Positions 20,251-32,074 of a stretch of DNA of 64,000 bases are shown here, one piece after another. The translations under genes and the position numbers were made by a program. How positions within the stretch are numbered: position 1 is the stretch's first letter; each line of letters starts with the position of its first letter. The notes under the pieces are model-generated. The model did not search any database. It was not told the DNA's origin and saw only the letters and a program-made list of their open reading frames with translations. Origin of the DNA: Halicephalobus mephisto (lineage: Eukaryota > Nematoda > Chromadorea > Rhabditida > Panagrolaimidae); NCBI GenBank assembly GCA_009193035.1, contig SWDT01000038.1, forward strand, positions 124,001 through 188,000, given 5' to 3'.

Positions 20251-23200
20251 TTAAACCAAATCTCCATTAAGAGCACTTGGATCTGTTGTTGTTCGGACAG
20301 GGCCTGAGGGGACGAAAGTCGAAAGAGCAGGGGACTCGTGACGATGATGCAGATTGTTGTTGTGGCTTCCATTGTTTAATGAGCCTCGATGCATTGTTGA
20401 CATTCCACTGGGGCCACCTACGAGGATGTCTGGATGACGATTACTGTAGAACATTTCTGTTGGTTGAAGAGGGGTGTAGTTCCCGGGGTACCCTATTTGT
20501 TCCCCTCTTGGGGGTTCTGGATACGGCATGGCGGCATACGTGACTCCATGGGCATCCAGAATGTTCCTGTTCAGACAAGAATAAAGGTCAGCTAAAAAGC
20601 AATCGTGCAATTATAAAAATCAGAAAAAATACTTAACAAAATTGTCTTGACGAGAATTTCTAAAACTTTCCACTCGAGACCCAAATCGAAAAATTGAATT
20701 TTTTGCAGTTTCAAAAAAACCAAATTATAAAGTATTTTAAAAATTAATTTTGTGAAATAATCTCAACACGAACTCCCAGAACTTTCCTGTCGAGACCCGA
20801 AATTGAAAAATTTAATCACAAAGTATTTTAAAAATTAAAATTTTGCAGGATTTTCTCAACATGAATTTTTAGGAATTTTAAGCAAAGATCAAAAACTATA
20901 AAATTTAATGTTTGTGATTTTGTAAGAATGCAAATGTAATCATATTATAAAAAGTCCAAAAATAAATATTTTTATAAATTTATGTCGATGGGAATTTCCA
21001 ACAGTTCTGGAACTGCTGTGGACGTCAAAAATAAATATTTTTACGGGATTTTTTAAACATGAAAGTCTGGGATTTTCTAAAAAGTTTTAAAATTTAGGTA
21101 AAAAAGAGGAAAACGAAAGAGAACGCGCGAGAGTGGAGACAGAGCGAGTCATTTTTGGCAATCATTTGCCAGATTTGTCTTTTTCCTACTTTCACTCGCT
21201 CTTGCGCGCAAATTCAAAAATTCCAAAAAATCATTATTATAAAAATCTAAATTTTTTTAAAAATTTCTATTGTCATCAATTATTGAAATGGTCTAGAAAA
21301 TCCTAAACTTTAGATAAAGTCAGATTTTCCGTTTTTACAAAGTTTTTTGACTTTTGCGCGGGAATTTAAAAATTCCAAAAAATTTAATTTCTATTTAAAA
21401 AAATAAAATAATATAAAACTAACGATTAAAGTCATAATCGACAACGCAGTTTGGGTCGTATCTTTGCATACATCCGTTTGGACTCACTTCCTGTAAATAA
21501 TTTTTAATTTTTTCGAATTTCGCACTACTTACAATCATAGTTCTGACAGATTGATCATCTTCACTTGCTCGATCATTCAGCAATTCTGATCTGTTTGTAT
21601 TTGAAGAATCAGGACGTCGACGGAATGCAGGAGTACCGCCCACGGCGCCGTATGTCTGGACAGGTCTGATGGTTCCGTCGCCGGCGTTCATTAACGTCGT
21701 CCTTACGTATTCTGTTTTTTCCTGGAGTTTCCTTCTTTTGCTTTTCCGTCTCATATAGCACATAATACAACAATTACAACAAACAAGTAGAAGAATACAT
21801 ATGCCCATTATGATTCCTGTTTTGGAGTAGTCGCTGATGGTGTATCCGTGCTGGACCTGCATCCCGTCGTCGTCCAATGTTTTTATTTCAATCGCCGGAA
21901 GAGAGAATTCAGAAGCTCTGTTGTGTTCATTGATGGATCTTATTTGAGCTCGATAGATCTTCTCTGGTTCTAAGTCGTTGATTATCGCCTGAGGACGCGA
22001 GAAGTTGAAAGATCTTGTTGCTGAAGACCCATCTAATTGGAGTTTCAACTCGAAGACTTGGTCCGCTCCCCCGTCGAATCCCGGCATCCAGCTGATGGTG
22101 GCAGAAGTGTTGGTGACTTTCAGGACGTCCAATTGAGTAGGGACATCCGGGGCCGACGGGGTACTTACAGTAATGTAAACAAGGTCATGTCCGAGTTGGT
22201 TGGAAGCCCGACATCGGACCCTTCTGGAGTAGTCCATTTCATTGAGATCCATTATCCACAAAGTGCTTTCGAAATTAGTATAATCCAGTTGGATCTCATG
22301 AACGAGATACTTGGTACTGTTGTACTGTATAACGTTGTTTTCTCCCTCGATCGACCACTGGAAGCTGGCGTCCGGGACCCCTGTGGCTTGGCAGACGACC
22401 TTCGCCCTCCCTCCGACGGCCCCGGCAGCCCGATCGAATCCGGGATTCCGGAGGATTCTGGGAGCTCTTTTAACAAGTAAGTAAGCAGTACTGTAATTCG
22501 CAGCTCCAACCCCATTGTCAGCGACGCAGATGTACGGTCCGCTGGTTTCATGAGATGCATTCACCCTCAGAACGGCCCTCTTTTGTTCTCTAGTGATGCT
22601 GTTGAGGACATTATCCCCTCTCATCCACTTGACCATCCCCTGGACCTGAGGCACCCCGTCAGCCTCGCATTCAAGAACCACATCCTCTCCAACACTGGCA
22701 ATTACGGGGGATGTAATGTGGATAATCCTTGCTGGATACCGAACCGTTACTCTGGAAAGAAATTATTTTTTAAAAGCTGAGATACTTATGCCATCACATT
22801 TATGTTCTAATTTTGAAGCCAGAATCAGAAGTAAATCTTCAGAATTTTGGATTAGGAAAATCAACTTCAATTTCAGAATTTTAAATTACGAAACTGAACT
22901 TGAACTTCGACTTCAGAATCTTGAATTAAAAAAATCAACTTCGATTTTAGAATTTTGAATTAAAAAAATAAATTTCAAATTCAGAATTTTGGATTAGGAA
23001 AATCAACTTCAACTTCGACTTCAGAATCTTGAATAAAAAAAATTAACTTCAGATTCAGAATCCTAACCACCTGATTTTAGAGACTTTTTGTCCAAATCTA
23101 AAAACATCTAAAATTCCATTTTCTAACTCTACTCTAAATTTACCTAAAACAACTTTTAAAATTCCACATAACAAATTTTTAAATATATTTCTAATTTTTG

Positions 23201-26200
23201 AAGTTTTTAGAATTAAAACAAAAATACTGTAAAAAAGTACAAATCTGAATGTTATACATTTAGAATTGAGGATTTTTAGGATTTTAAATATCCTTGATGG
23301 ATCGTGTTAATCCTAGGAAATTTTTTAATTATCTATTAGTTTAAAGTTCAAAAAAAATTTTGCTTAATGATTCTGTATGTCATGAACAGAACTGCAGATT
23401 TTCGAACTTCCGAATCTCCCGATTTCGAAATAATTTAAATTCGAAAATAGGAAAATCAGAGCTGAATTTGTTTGATTTCGAAATAATTTAAATTAGAGCC
23501 GAATTTGCTTGATTTCGAAATCCGACAGTTCTGGTCGTGAATATCAATTTTAGAAAAACCTACTTCATGGAGACATTGACAGTTCCGAGTAAATTACTAG
23601 CTAGAACAGTGTAAATCCCCGAATCCGCGGCACTGACCGAACGACCTCCGATTACGGATCCTCTTGCGTAAATAGAGCCGATTATCCCATCAAAGATGAC
23701 GCCGTTCTTTCTCCATCGCCAGCCGGAAATGGGAGGATTAGAAACGATGGTTAGGTTTTTCTGGAACGAAGATCCTTCTTCGATGTCGATGGAAACCGGG
23801 CCTTGGGTTTCTGCTCTGGGAGGATCTGAAATTTCCGAAATTCATATATGAATTTACATTACAGTAGTTACAGAAGATTGAAAGTTTGTGATCTGCAGCG
23901 ACAACGTTGATCCAGAGCGGATGGGAAGCGACACATTGGACAGAAGTCCCATCCAAATCCTCGTCCGCGATGAAAGTGACTATTTGCTGGGTTTGCCATC
24001 CGTTGAATTCTTGAGATCGTTCTGTTCGGTTAAAGGAGAGAGTGTAAATCCTTCCATTTTTCCTTGATCCTCCTTGGAATTCCCAATTTATTTCTGCAGG
24101 AGGATTTGCTGAAGGAACAGTGCAGCTCAATCTTGCGGGTTCTCCTGAAGTCATTTGTCGTTTATCGTTATCTGGTTGACGAAGGACCAATCGTCGAGGA
24201 GGAACTAAAGTTATTATTTCATAACATGATAACAGAATTATAACTTACAAAGAACATTGATGGCTTTTGTCGCGACTAAGGGCTCGTCGACGGCTCCGTT
24301 CTCGGCTTCGCATCTGAAGGGCATGTTGTTCATCGATCGATCCAGTTTTATGGTGACCGATGCGGACGTCAATTCTCCTGATATTGCTGCTTGGACACCT
24401 CGTAGCTGAAAATTAAAATTAAAAAATATATTTTTACAAAATTTCGATATATGAATCGACACACGACCACCACCTCCACTCTTATTAAATGTACCTGTTT
24501 CCACTTCAATTTGGATTTTGAATTATGTTTAGAATGTCTCTTCAAAAAAGGGGTTATGATTAGTAAAACACGGCATTAAAAATAATAAATTAAAACCAAC
24601 TTTTTCGATTCCCCTGTACCAGGAGAGTTCGGCGGACGGATTTCCCCCTTTGGCTTCGCAAGTCAGATTCAGCAGCTCCCCTTCCAACAGAGGACCACTG
24701 TCGGCTCCGTAGATAAATGGCTGTTCTGGAGGAATCAGGACCCGGATGACGTGGCGTTGACTTGTGGATCCTTCTTCGTTAGTGGCAGTACAAACAACAA
24801 CAACTTCCTTCTGTTCGCTAAGGATCAGATTTGAATCTATTGTAATGTTGGATTCTGTAGCTATCCCTGCTGTCATTCTTTTGTCTGATTGTGGTTGTAA
24901 TCTCATCGGGGCATCGTTAACAGTCCAAGATATGGCAGAAGGAGGATTGGATGCACTCGAAAGACAACTCAAACTCAGCTGCTCGCCCCTCCGAATCGTG
25001 GAGTTCCCATATAAAAACACATTTGCCGGAGGATCTGCAAATTGCCTTATTTCAAACTTGTTTGCTTTTAATTTTGGCTCACATTTCACGGCTAAAGTGA
25101 CCGTTTTCCGAAGTGGAGGAATAGTCGGACGATTACTGGAGCGACATTCATATATAGCACCGTTATCGCTTCCTTCGGCGATGAAGGAATACTCATTTCG
25201 GGTAATCTGAAATGTCATTTCCTCATGATTCAATTCCGGATGTCAAACGGGCCCTTGGGGCAGTCATCAATTGATTCTCAGAAATTTGTTTAGCGCACTC
25301 AATCTTCTTTGACCGTTAGCTAATTGAGTTTCGCTAGTCCGATTTTCCATTTCCAAGAAAACAAACCTGATTCGAGAAATCATAAATATAAGGAGTGCCG
25401 ATGGGTCTGTCGTTTAAAAACCAAGAGAGATTAGGAGGCGGATTTCCACCTTTAGCCGAGCAGACGAGGGTCACGTTTTGTCCAGCTTTCACGTTCGAAA
25501 TGCCCCCGAGAACGTCGATTTTGGGTCTTTCAGACGAATCTAAAAAGGATTAATATATCCAATTTTTGCAATAGAAGCTTACAGAGAACATGCAAAGTGA
25601 CAGATGTCCGTAATCGGGTCCGAGTCTCATCATGGAGAGATTCACAAGTTAAGATCTTGTTGTGCTCTGATTTGCTGTAAATTACCCATTGTAAAAACAT
25701 TGTAAATTTGGTCTTCTGACACTTGTGTCCCAAGCATTTAAATTCCAATTTTAACAACCTTAAAAATCAAGCACAAAAATCATTTTTTGTAAATTTTCAG
25801 TTTTTTTATAAAGCTTCAAAACGAAATTTTAAATGTTTTTTAAATCGGGAATTAGGCTTCAGAATTCTGGATTCTGAAGGTCAACTATTAATTCTGATAT
25901 CAGATTTAGGATTCACGGATCCAATTATCCTATTATAAGTACTTTTTGTTTGAATCCAACTGCAGAACTGAGACACAAATCTTTGAGATATAAATGTCTG
26001 GGACACAAGTGTTTGAAATATAAATTTCTGGGACACAAATCTCTAAAATATAGATATCTAGGATACAAGTGCTTAAAATATAAATTTCTGGGACACAAAT
26101 ATCTGGGACACAAGTGTTTGGGACATAAGTGTTTAAGATATAAATTCCTGGGACATAAATGTTTAAGATATAAACTTCTGGGACACAAATCTCTAAAATA

Positions 26201-26849
26201 TAGATATCTGGGACACAAGTGTTTCGTTATAGTAAATTTGATTAACCCACGTTGGTCTCAATGTCAATGTCGTAAAAGTGACAACAGTTTTGTTGGGATT
26301 GAATTCCTCCCAAGATGTTACTTGATTTGTGACAAGTTTGCCATTCAAATACCATGACATTTTTGGAGCGGGTTTAGCATTGGGACTTATGCAAGTAATA
26401 TTCAAAACAGCATCTTCTTGAAGTTCCAAAACAGTTCCTTCTTGATAATTTTTAAAATAAACCGAATCAGGAGGAACAATGACGTTGACATAAGCCGTGG
26501 CTCTGATCGGACCGATTTCTCGTCTAACCATCTGGCATTCAAATGCTCCATCATCTTCAATTTCTAATTTTTCAATTTTTAAATGAAGTTCTTCTGGAGT
26601 CTCGCGGATGTAGCTGTAACGACCTCCATGTCCAGGCAGGACTCCCGGATGTCGAAATCCCAATAAAGCTCCGGTATTCGATCTCCATTGACTATGAAGG
26701 TCATGTTCAGTCCCTGAGGGAAATCCCGTACATCTCAAAACAACATCAGATCCAGCAAGTTCAGAAACATTATGTGGAAGTTCTCTGAATCCTTGTTTCG
26801 CGTCCATCAACGCCACAAAAACGAGGACGATAAAGATGATCCACTTCAT
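20251..26849 (-). CDS. syg-2: SYG-2/nephrin-family immunoglobulin adhesion receptor
   Basis: Exons (5' to 3' on the minus strand) 26849-26251, 25674-25583, 25539-25367, 25206-24601, 24405-24249, 24204-23872, 23825-23564, 22751-21533, 21490-21424 and 20591-20251; 1282 residues, all phases closing. Layout: signal peptide (1-18), eight to nine Ig-like domains (about 22-940), one fibronectin III domain (about 942-1032), a membrane helix (GIIMGICILLLVCC, about 1052-1068) followed by CNCCIMC and a basic stop-transfer stretch, and a ~210-residue cytoplasmic tail with Tyr motifs and the C-terminus NGDLV. Ig domains plus FN3 identify the nephrin/SYG-2 branch rather than SYG-1/Neph. Family members act as cell-surface guidepost partners of SYG-1/Neph in synapse placement. 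The seventh Ig-like segment (about 655-740) lacks both disulfide cysteines. The 42-bp intron between exons 8 and 9 is in frame and stop-free. The exon 1 donor (AAC/GTGGGT) is the least certain join; it was chosen for phase and domain continuity. Confidence 0.93.
20640..21240. repeat. Repeats in the last syg-2 intron: family B copies and an inverted family C copy
   Basis: 20640-20880 has two to three units around TTTCCACTCGAGACCC / TTTCCTGTCGAGACCC and AAAGTATTTTAAAAATTAA, related to the family B units at 4740-5000 and 61850-62160. 21095-21215 is a family C palindromic element, the closest match in the window to 5917-6065 and in the opposite orientation. Confidence 0.65.
25970..26225. repeat. 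Minisatellite of 30-bp units (CTGGGACACAAGTGTTTGAA...) in syg-2 intron 1
   Basis: About eight 30-bp units, each made of two 15-bp half units (C-TGGGACACAAGTG-TT and (A)ATATAAATTT). Because the period is a multiple of three and the unit has no stop, the array is open on both strands, giving decapeptide repeats HKCLKYKFLG on plus and RxLYFKHLCP-like on minus. These frames have no start context or splice support and are best seen as a by-product of the repeat. Confidence 0.8.
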
Positions 26850-27090
26850 TTTGAGCAAGATTTCCTCCGCATTTCTAAAATTTGTCGTAATTAAGAATAT
26901 GCCGTAAAAATAACGTTTATATGCTCGAAAACAACGCGCAATTAAAATTGTAAAATAATAGGGTTGACCGGTCGAGAAGGAAATGAACAGATTGAACATC
27001 ATCCAGAGGTCCCAATTTTAGGTTTAGGATTAAATTGACAAAAATAACATAGACATTTAAAAACTTTTTCAATAAAATCATCTTTAAAAA
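26850..27090 (-). promoter_or_regulatory. syg-2 upstream region
   Basis: An acceptor-like AAATTTTAG lies about 27 bp upstream of the syg-2 ATG on the minus strand, so the mRNA may be trans-spliced there. The open frame continues upstream of the chosen ATG to 27002, but the residues are not signal-peptide-like, whereas MKWIIFIVLVFVALMDAK at 26849 is. No TATA-like or other promoter motif is called. Confidence 0.4.
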
Positions 27091-27899
27091 ATCTATAGTA
27101 AAATTTTTGTTTTTCTTAAATTTAATATTTTAATTATTTAAAAAATAAGATTATTTAGAGTTCTATGAAAAATGATAATTTTTTTGTTTACACTAACTCT
27201 ACAATGTTAATTTTCTCGAAATTTAAAAAATTTTTAAAGTTTGAATTTTTTAGGACTTTATTGAATCGTTTTCAAAAAAAAATAAAAATAATTTAGGAAT
27301 TTATACTTATTGAATTTGGTTTAAATCTGACAACCTTAATCCTACCCTAACGTACTCTGGGATCTCCAACTTTAAATTTCATTTTTAATTTTCAACAAGA
27401 AATTTAAAAAAGATTCTTATTTTAAAACATATTCTGTTTGGAACAACTTTTTCGAATACGTCAAAGTTTTTAAAGAAGACAGCTGATGGATTAAGTTTGT
27501 TAAATTTAAAATTTGAAAATTTTCTGTTTTATCCAATTTCGAAAAAATCGACATTATACAGTACAGATTTAAAAACCACTATTATTTATTTGGTAATTAT
27601 GAATAATCAATCTTATTTAAAATGTTAAAAATAATTAAAAATTTTACGATGAATTTTATTTAAAATAATTTTAATAAAAAAGTTTTAAATATTTATTTTA
27701 TTTATTTAAAAGTGAATTATTTTTTAATTTTTTTTTTGACAAAATTAATTCAGCAAAAACAGGTGTATATTCGTTTTTATTCAATCAAAAAACTAGGAGG
27801 ATCACGTTACATCTTGAAAGCTTTCAAGACAGATCGGCACTGGATTTGTTGCGAAAGTGACCGATCAGTAAGAAAAATATAATTCAATTTTAAAGTTAA

Positions 27900-28250
27900 T
27901 GTGGATGAAAAAAATAAGATATGAAATAAATTACTAATTATGTGTGGAAATCGGCTTCGGCATCTAGGCCATGATGATGACAACATTATATAAAATTTTA
28001 GGACACTATAATTGGTTTAATATTTTTTCCATCTTATATTTTTTCCTACTGCCGAAGAAATATAAGACGGAAGAAATATAAGATATGAGATAAATTACTA
28101 ATTATGTGTGGAAATCGGTTTTTGGGATTGGACTTAGGTATCTAGGTCATGGTGATAACAACATTATGCAAAATTTTAGGATACCATAATTGGTTAATAT
28201 TTTTTCTATTTTATATTTTTCTTCTTATATTTTTTCTTACTGGCCAAAGT
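27900..28250. repeat. Tandem duplication of a ~175-bp segment
   Basis: Two copies share ATTACTAATTATGTGTGGAA, ATCTAGG.CATG.TGAT, ACAACATTAT and AATTGGTT(T)AATATTTTTTC. They lie just inside the left inverted repeat and have no coding potential. Confidence 0.7.
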
Positions 28251-28259
28251 TAACATTTA

Positions 28260-28600
28260 AACGACAATGGGACATGGCGTTCATGTTCCACAAGTTCGAT
28301 CTCTCGGGTCAAAATTTGCATGAAAATTATGCAAAAAATCACTTTGTAAATCCATGTCAAAAATCACTTTTGTTCATAATACAGTATGACATGGCAATAG
28401 TGTCCCTAAAAAAGTGTGTAAAATTAACTTTTTCAAGGACGATTTTTCAAACAAGAAGGGCTGTAGTTTATGTGTTAAAAAAGTACCCAAAAATTTTTTT
28501 CTAAAGAAATATGAAACAAAAACGGAAATCTTGTCGTTTTATTCTTCAAAAAAGACGTTCGTATCTATTGAAGATGCATCTGGAACTCTTGACGGCAAAA
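28260..28600 (+). repeat. Dispersed repeat with tRNA-like B-box (copy 1)
   Basis: Homologous to 62530-63180. Both begin CGACAATGGGACATGGCGTTC, then carry a T-loop-like segment (CAAGTTCGATCTC here, CAGGTTCGATCCC in the other copy), TTTGCATGAAAATTATGCAAAAAAT, a GTGTCC..AAAAGTGT block and GA(C)GATTTTT.AA(C)AA. The GGTTCGATCCC of copy 2 matches the internal B-box of tRNA promoters, so a tRNA-derived SINE is possible, but I cannot fold a full tRNA and no terminal A/T-rich tail with duplication is evident. An open frame here (28414-28731) has no known domain. Confidence 0.45.
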
Positions 28601-28739
28601 AGTCAGAATACAATGTGAAAAACGGAAGCCCGACAAAAGTGGCAGTCACTAGAAATGCTGTAAATCATGCCGACTCGTGGGACAAAAAGGGAAAAGCCGG
28701 CAACTTGATGAAAAATATTCGAAAATATTGAAGAATGGA

Positions 28740-31700
28740 ACTGCGCGGAAGAATTCCCGAGTGACTAAGCTCAAAAAGTGACTTTTTATCGAACAAAGCC
28801 CGATTTTATTGTTGATTCGCCGAAAATGCTCATGTTGCTCTTTTCTTCAAGAACTCTTCGCAGATTAGTTTTATATAGAAATTTCAAGATTTTAAATTTT
28901 TCGTTAAGAGATCTTATATTGACCATAAGATAAAATAAATCCGAATTTATCCTCAAGAAAGAACAAGACGGCTGTTTGATCCTGTTTGTGGCTAACCGAG
29001 AGTTAAATGAACGAGATGAGTTAGGACCACAGGAAGCCCCTTCGGCGGACTTATTAGTTGACCCGACCACCCTAGACAGAACAACTGACCGACTCACAGT
29101 GGGCCATCATCAGAGTTGATTGGTATGGCACGACAGTTGTAACCTTCAACGAGTGCAAAACAAAAATCTTCCTTAAAATTCAGGTTGACGCGATGAAATC
29201 CGGACAACTTTTGCTTTTACAGACATTGTTGCCTTCCAAAGACCTAATCGCGGGAAATCAAAGAACATAAATCTTGCCATAGCTATCAAAAAGACTTTTT
29301 GCCGCCAATTCAAAAATAAAACTACTGTATAAAAACAAAGTGAATTGATTTTTACGATCAGATTTTATTACTGTAATTAATTTTTAAATAATTAAACTTA
29401 AAAAAACAAAAATTTTGTATAAAATTTTAAAAAAGTTATTTAATTAAACTTAATTTTTATGAAATATATTTTAAAATGTAATTAAAAATCTAATTTAACG
29501 ACATATTGGACTTCGAACAGGCTGCTTTTTGGTTTTTCACAAGCTTTTAGACATCTCAGTGTCATATCCGCTGTGGCACGCGGCATTTCCGGAGGAATTT
29601 CGCGTTAATTTTTTGCTGAAGTTACCTTGAGAAATTCTGAACGCTTGTGACGCTAATAGGAACGGCTATAATGCCACCGATCCAGAGAGATTAGTAACAA
29701 TTTTAATGAAGATTTATCGATTATGTTGTTTTCATATTTTATAATTTGTTTATAATCTTTAATTATTAAAATTTGAGATTTATGTTCGGAATAAAGTAAC
29801 GGAGACAACATTTCGAACAGCCTTTGCTCTTCGAATATCCCCTAGACACCAAAATCCGTCGAATTTAAGCCCGATTTTGTTATTGTAGTCAATAATAAAC
29901 ATGAATAATGAGAAATCCACGATATAAAACAATTAAAAATTATTTTAAAAATATACAATAATTTTATCATTACAAATAACTACTTAAGGAAAACTGTTGT
30001 CCTATTGGAAACTAATTTTGTCCAGAAAAAGGAAGCGCCGAGCTTGTTCTTGTAATCAAGAGGATTTGTAAAGCTCATTGCACTTGAGTGCCCCAAATCA
30101 GGTCTCGGGATTTGGCCGGCACTGCTTACTGACAGCCCCTGCTGAGAAACATGCACTCACTCATCATCAACCCATCAATAACCCTGACAATAAGTAATAA
30201 TCAAAATTCGATAGTCGCGAGAGGTTCCAAATGGGACGGACAAAGCTGTCATTTCCGGCTCAACAGACGGACATTTAAAAATGAATCTGACATTATGATG
30301 AACATAGAGTACTAATGGGTTATCTTGATAAAAAATATAATTTTTTTATAAATATACTTTTAAAAATTAACATTATAAAATGGCATTTTGAAGATTCCCA
30401 GGATAAGTGGTCAGCAGCCGTGTAATCCGGCGTGGAGCTCCCAGAATTGCCGCACTTGTCGTCTTTGAAGCCGCAAAAGACGGCCATGTACATAATTGGT
30501 GAAACTTTTAGTTAGCTGCTAGGCTTAGATCCGATGAAAACACGCATTACTTTGCTTTTATAAGTTTTTAAAGACTAGCTGCGAAATTTTTACACTTTTA
30601 AGAGCACAACCAGATGGAAAATAAAATAATTTCGATAAAATAAGACAAATTTTAAAGGATTTATGGAAATAAATTGAGTAATGATGAATTTTGAGGGATT
30701 TAGAAGAAAAAAGAAATCGTTTCGACGAAGGAAGACTTTCAAAGGCGGCTTCTGTCGCCAAATTGGCGGTTTCTGTCGAGGACAATTGGCAACCGATCTC
30801 ACACCGGGTTAGTCCGGCTTCCTCTCGGCAAATATTTGAACTAAGTCCGAATAAGGGCCCACCCGGCTTGACCTCGTGTAGATTACGTCGGATTAGCGGA
30901 ACACCAGTAGTAAGGTACCCAAAAATCCAGTTTACAGTAGTCAATGACCGCAAAGAAACTGTTGATCAAAAACGAAAGTGAGAACAGCTTTTACGCATCA
31001 ATAAGTGTAAAACTGGTATTTATACAGGAAAGGATTTCAACCTATGGAAGACAATTTTGGAGTTGGAATATGGCACTGAGGAACACGTTACTCGAAAGCC
31101 GGAAATAGCTGCGCGACGATTTATGCAAATTCGCTCCTCTTGACCAGATGGACACCGCCTACACTCTCGGCTTACACAACTAGGACTATGATTGCCATAA
31201 TAGCGCAATTGACATGGATTCGGGTGCTGAGCCACTTGAAATGCATCACTTGTCCAGGACGAACGTTCAAAAATGCATATGTAGCGAGATCCGAGTTACG
31301 TCAAGCATGATTGAAAAGTGTTTTATTTTCAGTGGACATGAACGTCTGTCCATTCCACTGACCACCTTCTTGGAGAAATTCATTCATCGGGAAAAATAAA
31401 AAAATATGCACGAATTTTAAGGAAGTTCTTACTCAAGGAAATCAACGACCAAAAGGGGGTTAGGAAATGCAAGACAAATTCTTAATGCCAGCAAAAAGTT
31501 GAATTTTAGTGGCACAAATGGTCATCGTTCTCCCCCTCGGGAAGCAGAGAAACTTTTCAGCGTCGCATCTTCGATGTTGGAACAAGTCTCGCAAACGAGT
31601 CTGCGAGATTGAAAAAAAGTTAAATTTGGAAAAACATGAAAAAATAAAAAAATCAACAAATTGCTCCTATTGTTTTCGAAAAGTACAGATTTGGATTTTT

Positions 31701-32070
31701 AAAGGACCTCTGAAATGAGAATAATCGCGCCTGTTTTTCGGCCAAAAATTGACCTTCATCAACAGATGGCTTTTGGCTGCCTGTTGGAGTTTAGCAAGGT
31801 GCCAGGAAGATTAATGATGGTACTCTTTGAATTCTTCCCCTCATAAAGTGTTTTCGATCATTTTCTGTCGATCTCATCCGGAAAAAAAGTTATTTGTTTT
31901 ACTTTATTTAGTATATCTGCATTCGGATAATCAAATAAATAATTAAGCATATCTCACAATATTTTCACACAAAATATATTCCGTACAAAGTTGCAAATGT
32001 ATCATTTAACATGGGATTTGTATTTTTCTCAGAAGTTTATTTATTGAAATTGTTCAATTGTGTTTTTTAA
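28740..32070. other. Interior of the inverted-repeat element, no gene supported
   Basis: 29640-29850 is a single diverged relative of the ~179-bp unit at 54617-55140 (AGATTTATCGATTATGTTG, TATTTTATAATTTGTTTATAAT, TTTAATTATTAAAATTTGAG). Composition is less AT-biased than the flanks in 30700-31600, with several short open frames on both strands, which suggests decayed coding sequence, but no domain or motif could be recognised. Nothing else is called. Confidence 0.4.
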
Positions 32071-32074
32071 TATA

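Noticed and set aside
24505..24570. Extra 9- or 45-bp exon between syg-2 exons 4 and 5
   Set aside because: Phase permits it, but the acceptors (TTGAAG) are poor and direct joining gives a continuous Ig strand (WYRGIEKLRGV).
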